Positions 13,879-18,823 of a stretch of DNA of 18,823 nt are shown here, piece after piece. Below the pieces are notes generated by a model. The model worked only from the letters and a program-made list of their open reading frames with translations, had not been told where the DNA came from and did no database searches. The position numbers and the translations under genes are program-made. The DNA is from Candidatus Shapirobacteria bacterium (GTDB lineage: Bacteria > Patescibacteriota > Microgenomatia > UBA12405): positions 1-18,823 of the forward strand of contig JAHBAQ020000066.1 of the NCBI GenBank assembly GCA_018500045.2, read 5' to 3'. Position 1 is the stretch's first letter, and each line of letters starts with the position of its first letter.

Positions 13879-15986
13879 TGAAAGATAGATTAAAAAAGGT
13901 TTTTGATATAAAAAAATGGGGAGCATCTTTAAAAAAGATGGGGGTATTTACTTGGGATAATATAATTTTTTTGGCAGTACTTTTTGTTTATGTCGTCAGA
14001 GGGTTGTTGAGATGGTTATTAAAGGTTAAGTTAATAGGAAGAATTTTTAAATTAATAAAAACGGAGTGGTTGAATGTTAAATTAACTGACTTAATGTATG
14101 TGATAGATAAAAATGAAGATGGTGGAGTGTCACGGAGCTATTTGATTGAATTGGCATTTAGAAATATGAAAGCCAAAAGGAATCGGGCAATTGTGACGAT
14201 TGGAGGAGTAGCTTTGGGAGTAGGAGCGATAGTTTTGTTGGTATCAATTGGATATGGGTTGGAGAAATTAGTGATTGGTCGAGTAGCTAAATTGGATGAA
14301 TTGAAAATGGCCGATGTGACTTTGGGTAAAGCATCGTCGGTAAAATTGAATGATGAGACGGTAAAGAAAATAGGAGAAATAGAAAATGTTGAAGAGGTGA
14401 TCCCGGTAGTATTAATGGTGTCGAAGGTTAAGTATAAAAATTCGATTTTGGATGTAATGTCTTTTGGAGTAAATGAAAAATATATTAAGGTGGTAAATCC
14501 GACTTTTGTGGCTGGAGAGAAATTTAAGGATAAAGATACGGATTTTGTTTATGTGCCTAATACCGAAAATGGGGTTTTAGGGGTGAGTCAGGAGATAAAT
14601 TGGATTGATTATACAGAAAGACCGGAAACTGGAGTTTTTGATTTCTCGATGGCAGATAATAGTAGAGTTTTGGTGTTGGAAAGTTGCGAGATGGGAGCAA
14701 AACCACTGGGTTATATGATTAGAAGTGAAGGCGGTTATTTGGGAGAATATGTTTGGGGTGAATCGTATGTTGAGAGTGATAGCAAAGTGGTTTTTATGGA
14801 CAAAAAATCGCGAAAACAATATTCTAAATGGATAAGAGCGAAGGTGCCATTATGGAGTTTGGACAGTGATAATAGAATAATTCCAAAACTAGATACTAAT
14901 GGTGATCAATCGTGGGGAATTGGGTGCTTTAAACCGGATGAAGTATTAGTGGAATTACAATTAGATGACAGATATAAAAAATGGACATTAGATTCATTTT
15001 TAATAAGTGGAAGCGTATTGGGAGAAGCGACCGAATCGGCAGTGTTAGCAACAGATGGAGAAACTCCGGAAGCGTCGACTTCGGCGGATTTGTTTGGTAG
15101 TGAGGTGGTGACTGATGCTTCAGGGATGGAGTGGGTAGAGTTTAAGAGTACCAAAGAAGATGTGAATAAATTGAAAGAAGTTGATTTTTCCGGTTCAATA
15201 GTGGGGGAGGCTTATATCAGTACAGCGATGTTGAAGTTGTTAAATATGAGTCCGGATGAGGCTTTGGGTAAAACTTTTAATGTATCTTATGTGGTACCCG
15301 ACGGTAACATAAAGGGGATGACGGGAAGATTACAGTCAAAAGAGAAAGAATATAAAATAAAAGGAGTAATAGAGGATAACAATACGAGCTTTTATTATTA
15401 TCATTTGGCAGATGCAAAGAGATTGGGAATCTCGGTTTATTCGCAGTTGAAAGTATTGACTGATTCACAGGAGAAATTATCTGGAGTGAGAAAAAACATT
15501 GAGTTTTTGGGTTTTAAGACTGACAGTACAGCAGATACGGTGGTTCAAATAGAAAGTTTATTTAAGACTTTAAGACTGATTTTGGGATTGTTGGGAACAA
15601 TTGCTTTAGCAGTGGCTTCTTTGGGGATGTTTAATACAATGACAGTGTCTCTGTTGGAAAGAACTCGTGAAGTGGGAGTAATGAAAGCCATGGGAATGTT
15701 ATCGAATGAGGTAAGAGAGTTGTTTTTGGCTGAATCGATGATTATGGGTGTTGGTGGCGGTGTTTTTGGAATTCTTTTGGGTTTTTCTTTAGGAAAGATA
15801 TTATCACTAGTGTTGTCTTCGATTTCGTTAGTAAAAGGTCAGGGAGTGATTAATATCGTTTATATCCCTTGGTTTTTTACGATGTTTATTATGACGATAT
15901 CGTTTGTGGTGGGGATGGTAACTGGGTGGTATCCGTCGAAAAGAGCCAGACAAATATCGGCATTAAATGCTTTGAGGTATGAGTAA
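13878..15986 (+). CDS. MacB/FtsX-type ABC permease with enlarged external domain
   Basis: This 702-residue membrane subunit pairs with the ATPase encoded just upstream (TAATG overlap, AAGGA a few bases before the start). The MacB core is clear: a first helix after 'AFRNMKAKRNRAIVTIGGVA' (about 103-128), a large external region, then three C-terminal helices (about 566-588, 620-645 and 663-685) with the family signature LLERTREVGVMKAMGM between and the typical end YPSKRARQISALNALRYE. Two departures stand out: an extra N-terminal hydrophobic helix (about 28-49) before the core, and an external domain of about 430 residues, roughly twice that of MacB. The extra part includes a Ser/Thr/Ala/Glu-rich linker (about 376-415). 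MacB-type systems act as mechanotransmitters for secretion or sensing. Given the operon, work on the giant kelch/FN3 protein is likely but inferred. Confidence 0.88.
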   Translation: MKDRLKKVFDIKKWGASLKKMGVFTWDNIIFLAVLFVYVVRGLLRWLLKVKLIGRIFKLIKTEWLNVKLTDLMYVIDKNEDGGVSRSYLIELAFRNMKAKRNRAIVTIGGVALGVGAIVLLVSIGYGLEKLVIGRVAKLDELKMADVTLGKASSVKLNDETVKKIGEIENVEEVIPVVLMVSKVKYKNSILDVMSFGVNEKYIKVVNPTFVAGEKFKDKDTDFVYVPNTENGVLGVSQEINWIDYTERPETGVFDFSMADNSRVLVLESCEMGAKPLGYMIRSEGGYLGEYVWGESYVESDSKVVFMDKKSRKQYSKWIRAKVPLWSLDSDNRIIPKLDTNGDQSWGIGCFKPDEVLVELQLDDRYKKWTLDSFLISGSVLGEATESAVLATDGETPEASTSADLFGSEVVTDASGMEWVEFKSTKEDVNKLKEVDFSGSIVGEAYISTAMLKLLNMSPDEALGKTFNVSYVVPDGNIKGMTGRLQSKEKEYKIKGVIEDNNTSFYYYHLADAKRLGISVYSQLKVLTDSQEKLSGVRKNIEFLGFKTDSTADTVVQIESLFKTLRLILGLLGTIALAVASLGMFNTMTVSLLERTREVGVMKAMGMLSNEVRELFLAESMIMGVGGGVFGILLGFSLGKILSLVLSSISLVKGQGVINIVYIPWFFTMFIMTISFVVGMVTGWYPSKRARQISALNALRYE

Positions 15987-15991
15987 AAGAG

Positions 15992-16984
15992 TTAATTACT
16001 GCTAAGGCTTTGATAGACTTTTTGAGAAATATTTTTGATGACCTGACTGGATTTTTGAATGTCACCACCTCGAGTCATAATACAAAGGAGATAAGGTTTT
16101 TTGGGCATATAAACGATACCGCAATCATGAAATTGGGTCTCACCAGTATCAAGGAATTTTCTTTCTCCAAATTTATGGGCAACTGAAATATTTTTAGGAA
16201 CACCAGCAACTAAGGCATCTTTGTATTTCGTTTGACTTAGGATAGATAAAGCTTTTTCCGACATATCCTGGTTTAAATACGAGGCGTTAAAAAGAATGCG
16301 GTAGAATGAGGCGTAATCTTTGACGGTAATAATATTACCATTAGGATCAGTGAAGGCTTTGGAAATGTCGATGTCTAAGTCTTGGTAGACTTTAATGAAT
16401 TCTTCGCCACTTAAATTTTGAGAAAGAGTATTGTAGGCATCATTGTCTGATTCAATAATCATTTTTTCGATGAGTTCTTGAATGGTGTATTCCTGATTAG
16501 GAGTGAAGGAAACTGATGGTTTAATATTCTGAATTAGGTCCCCCGAGGAGTTAATAATAATAGGAATTTTTTTTTCAAGGAGAGCTGGTTGACCTTCGGC
16601 CTTTTTAAAATAAGTGATTAATATGGGAACTTTAATGAGACTGGCCGGAGCAAAATAGGTTTTTTCATTAATACCAATCCAAGGACCGTTGTTGAGATCG
16701 CGGAAATAGACAGAGGCAAAATTAATATTTTTACTCTGAATTTCTTGATCGATTACTTGGTTAATGGATTTCTTTAAAGAACTAAGGTTGTTGTTTTGGG
16801 CGATATCCGGGTTACATTCTAAAATGGGGTTAATGTATTGGTAGTTGAAATTTTTGCGAACAATTTCTTCTTCGTTTTCTGAACTGCTTGGAGAATGGTT
16901 ATTTTTTTGATCGAAAAAAGAACCAAGAGTAAACGAAAGGATAAGACTAAAAATCCACAGCCAAAGCGTTTTTGATGAGAACAT
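15992..16984 (-). CDS. Membrane-anchored class A beta-lactamase-fold serine hydrolase
   Basis: This 330-residue protein has an N-terminal signal/anchor helix (about 7-22), a low-complexity linker with SPSSSENEEE, and a catalytic domain from about residue 66. Active-site motifs: Ser-x-x-Lys as SLIK (Ser115, Lys118), SDN (179-181) and, in place of Lys-Thr-Gly, KFG (271-273). The class A deacylation motif ExxLN is not seen at the expected distance after SDN, so hydrolysis of beta-lactams is doubtful. A peptidoglycan D,D-peptidase-like or other cell-wall hydrolase role is at least as likely; this fold group is common in candidate-phylum bacteria. It converges on the permease with a 5-base gap and no terminator hairpin, and diverges from leuS. 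The start ATG at 16984 has only AT-rich sequence upstream (TTATAA), so the transcript may be nearly leaderless. Confidence 0.85.
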   Translation of the reverse strand: MFSSKTLWLWIFSLILSFTLGSFFDQKNNHSPSSSENEEEIVRKNFNYQYINPILECNPDIAQNNNLSSLKKSINQVIDQEIQSKNINFASVYFRDLNNGPWIGINEKTYFAPASLIKVPILITYFKKAEGQPALLEKKIPIIINSSGDLIQNIKPSVSFTPNQEYTIQELIEKMIIESDNDAYNTLSQNLSGEEFIKVYQDLDIDISKAFTDPNGNIITVKDYASFYRILFNASYLNQDMSEKALSILSQTKYKDALVAGVPKNISVAHKFGERKFLDTGETQFHDCGIVYMPKKPYLLCIMTRGGDIQKSSQVIKNISQKVYQSLSSN

Positions 16985-17038
16985 TGTTTTTATAATAACA
17001 TAAAATATGTGGAGAAGTGATAAAATAAATGATAATTT
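16985..17038. promoter_or_regulatory. Divergent promoter region, serine hydrolase / leuS
   Basis: These 54 bases separate two divergent starts. On the + strand TGATAAAAT (17018-17026) resembles an extended -10 (hexamer TAAAAT, 5/6) and would start transcription about 5 bases before the leuS ATG. On the minus strand TTATAA lies close before the hydrolase ATG. Neither gene has a Shine-Dalgarno at normal spacing. TGTGGAGAA (17009-17017) is one mismatch from a DnaA box but stands alone. Confidence 0.35.
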
Positions 17039-18823
17039 ATGGCGGATTTTGAATTAATTGAAAAAAAATGGCAAGAATTCTGGAGTGAACATCCAGAGAT
17101 TTCTGGAGCGATTGATCCAAAAGATAAACCCTCATTGGCTAAAGCTATGGCGGGTAAGAAGTATATTTTAGTGGAGTTTCCATATCCGAGTGGAAGTGGA
17201 TTACATATTGGCCATACTTTTAGTTTTACCGGAGCTGATGTTTACGCTAGGTTTAATAGAATGATGGGTCACAATGTGTTGTTTCCAATGGGTTGGGATG
17301 CTTTTGGTTTGCCAACAGAGAACTATGCGATTAAAATGAAACGTAAACCACAAGAGATAACTAAGGAAAATACGGATCATTTTAGGAGTCAAATGAAAAG
17401 ATTGGCTTTTTCGTTTGATTGGGGAAGGGAAATAAATACGACCGATCCTCAATACTATAAATGGACTCAATGGATTTTTATTCAATTATTTAAAAAAGGA
17501 TTAGCTTACAAAAAAGAGATGCCGATTAATTGGTGTCCGAGTTGCAAAATTGGTTTGGCTAATGAAGAAGTAGTTGATGGTAAGTGTGAAAGGTGTGGAG
17601 CTGAAGTGTCTCGAAGGAATATATCCCAATGGGTAGTAAAGATAACAGATTATGCAGATAAATTGATTGAAGGGTTAAAAGGAACTGAATTTATTGAAAA
17701 AGTAAAGCAACAACAGATTAACTGGATAGGTAAAAGTGAAGGAGCAAAAGTAAAATTCAAAATAGATAGTAGAGATGATTATTTAGAGGTATTTACAACT
17801 AGGCCAGATACACTTTTTGGAGCAACATTTATGGTAATCGCCCCTGAACATTATTTAGCGTTAGAATTAGCAAAAACAAATAGTGAGGTAGAAAATTACT
17901 TGAAAGAATCTAGGAAAAAGTCTGATATGGAAAGGACGGAACTTTCCAAGGATAAAACCGGAGTGTTCTCGGGATTATATGCGATTAACCCAGTTAATAA
18001 TAAACAAATTCCAATTTGGATTTCAGATTTTGTATTAGCCAGTTATGGAACTGGAGCAATTATGTCGGTGCCGGCTCATGACGAGAGAGATTTTGCTTTT
18101 GCTGAAAAGTTTGGCTTGGAAATAATTAATGTTTATGATGAAGAAGAAAAAGTAATTAATTCTGAATTTTTAAATGGATTAGATCCGAAAGAGGCGTTTG
18201 AAAAAATGATTAAGTGGCTAGAGGAAAAAGGGATCGGAGAAAGAATGGCTTCGTATCATTTAAGAGATTGGATATTTAGTCGACAACATTATTGGGGAGA
18301 GCCAATACCGATGATTAAATGTCAGAAATGTGGTTGGGTGCCGGTGCCAGATGAACAATTGCCAATAGTGTTGCCGGAGGTAGAGGCTTATGAGCCAACC
18401 GATGATGGTAAAAGTCCATTGTCGAAAATTGCTAGTTTTGTGGAATGTAAGTGTCCGGTTTGTGGGGAAAAGGCTGAAAGAGAAACTGATACGATGCCAA
18501 ACTGGGCAGGAAGTGATTGGTATTTTTTGGGATATATATTAGCCGACAAGATAAACAATGGTTTAGGTTCAAATGATGTAGTAAATGATATATTTAGTTC
18601 TAGTCAAGAGGAATTAAAATATTGGTCACCGGTAGATATTTATATTGGTGGAGACGAGCATAATGTACTTCATTTGCTTTATTCTCGATTTATTTATAAA
18701 TTTTTGTGGGACTTGGGCGTATTACCAAAAGAAAATCCGGAGCCGTATTTTAAAAGAATTTCTCATGGAGTAATTTTGGGTCCAGACAATCAAAGAATGA
18801 GTAAATCTAGGGGGAACGTAATC
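17039..18823 (+). CDS. leuS: Leucyl-tRNA synthetase (3' truncated by window end)
   Basis: LeuRS charges tRNA-Leu with leucine in the cytoplasm. The open frame runs 595 codons from the ATG to the window edge without a stop. Visible in order: a class I HIGH motif (56-59, in SGSGLHIGHTFSFTGADVYA), PMGWDAFGLPTENYAIK (83-99), zinc-like cysteines CPSC and CERC (166-186), the CP1 editing domain with TTRPDTLFG (253-261) and VPAHDERDFAFA (344-355, containing the conserved editing Asp348), RDWIFSRQHYWGEPIP, a second pair of CxxC motifs, WAGSDWYFLGYI (family usually WAGSSWYF), and RMSKS (586-590) in the last ten residues shown. The missing part should be the anticodon-binding and C-terminal domains. No Shine-Dalgarno precedes the start. 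Confidence 0.96.
   Translation, partial: MADFELIEKKWQEFWSEHPEISGAIDPKDKPSLAKAMAGKKYILVEFPYPSGSGLHIGHTFSFTGADVYARFNRMMGHNVLFPMGWDAFGLPTENYAIKMKRKPQEITKENTDHFRSQMKRLAFSFDWGREINTTDPQYYKWTQWIFIQLFKKGLAYKKEMPINWCPSCKIGLANEEVVDGKCERCGAEVSRRNISQWVVKITDYADKLIEGLKGTEFIEKVKQQQINWIGKSEGAKVKFKIDSRDDYLEVFTTRPDTLFGATFMVIAPEHYLALELAKTNSEVENYLKESRKKSDMERTELSKDKTGVFSGLYAINPVNNKQIPIWISDFVLASYGTGAIMSVPAHDERDFAFAEKFGLEIINVYDEEEKVINSEFLNGLDPKEAFEKMIKWLEEKGIGERMASYHLRDWIFSRQHYWGEPIPMIKCQKCGWVPVPDEQLPIVLPEVEAYEPTDDGKSPLSKIASFVECKCPVCGEKAERETDTMPNWAGSDWYFLGYILADKINNGLGSNDVVNDIFSSSQEELKYWSPVDIYIGGDEHNVLHLLYSRFIYKFLWDLGVLPKENPEPYFKRISHGVILGPDNQRMSKSRGNVI

Noticed and set aside
17009..17017. Fourth DnaA box between the hydrolase and leuS
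   Set aside because: TGTGGAGAA has one mismatch and stands alone, so chance is a sufficient explanation.

Overview
The window looks like a piece of a Patescibacteria/CPR genome, probably Microgenomates-like. This is inferred from style, not from a marker gene: AT-rich DNA, very tight gene packing (overlaps of 1-17 bases, gaps often under 25 bases), few Shine-Dalgarno sites, several surface proteins of a kind common in CPR, and ComEC split into two genes. TGA works as a normal stop (in ATGA overlaps), so the code-25 lineages Gracilibacteria and Absconditabacteria are unlikely. Bases 1-19 are a Tn5/Nextera adapter left at the contig end, so the first gene is artificially cut.

Layout. (1) 20-166, +: tail of a PyrK-like [2Fe-2S] electron-transfer protein. 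(2) 179-2427, -: a three-gene cell-surface operon: a membrane protein with a histidine-kinase-like helical tail lacking the His, a secreted WxL-like beta-sandwich protein, and a DUF916/DUF3324-like protein with a C-terminal membrane anchor. (3) 2449-4808, +: competence genes comEA, the comEC membrane channel, and the ComEC metallo-beta-lactamase domain as a separate gene. A GC-rich palindromic segment sits at the 3' end of the channel gene. (4) 4801-4915: an AT-rich tract followed by three perfect DnaA boxes in the same orientation. (5) 4884-15986, +: a four-gene translationally coupled operon: a small winged-helix-like protein, a 2623-residue secreted kelch/FN3 protein, an ABC ATPase and a MacB/FtsX-type permease with an enlarged external domain. 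(6) 15992-16984, -: a membrane-anchored class A beta-lactamase-fold serine hydrolase. (7) 17039-18823, +: leucyl-tRNA synthetase, cut by the window edge just after its KMSKS motif.

How the genes may work together. The competence genes would carry single-stranded DNA across the membrane: ComEA binds DNA, ComEC forms the channel, and the MBL protein is the presumed nuclease. The DnaA boxes overlap the start of the next operon, so DnaA could control it. That operon ties a giant two-module adhesin- or sensor-like surface protein to its own ABC machinery, and it is the best candidate here for an undescribed system. A plausible reading is that the MacB-type pair secretes, releases or signals through the giant protein. 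This is inference from gene order only.

The + strand is much richer in G than C through most of the window, including across the minus-strand surface operon. This points to a replication-strand bias with the + strand leading. I saw no tRNA, rRNA, CRISPR array, insertion sequence or strong intrinsic terminator. No gene-free stretch exceeds about 80 bases.
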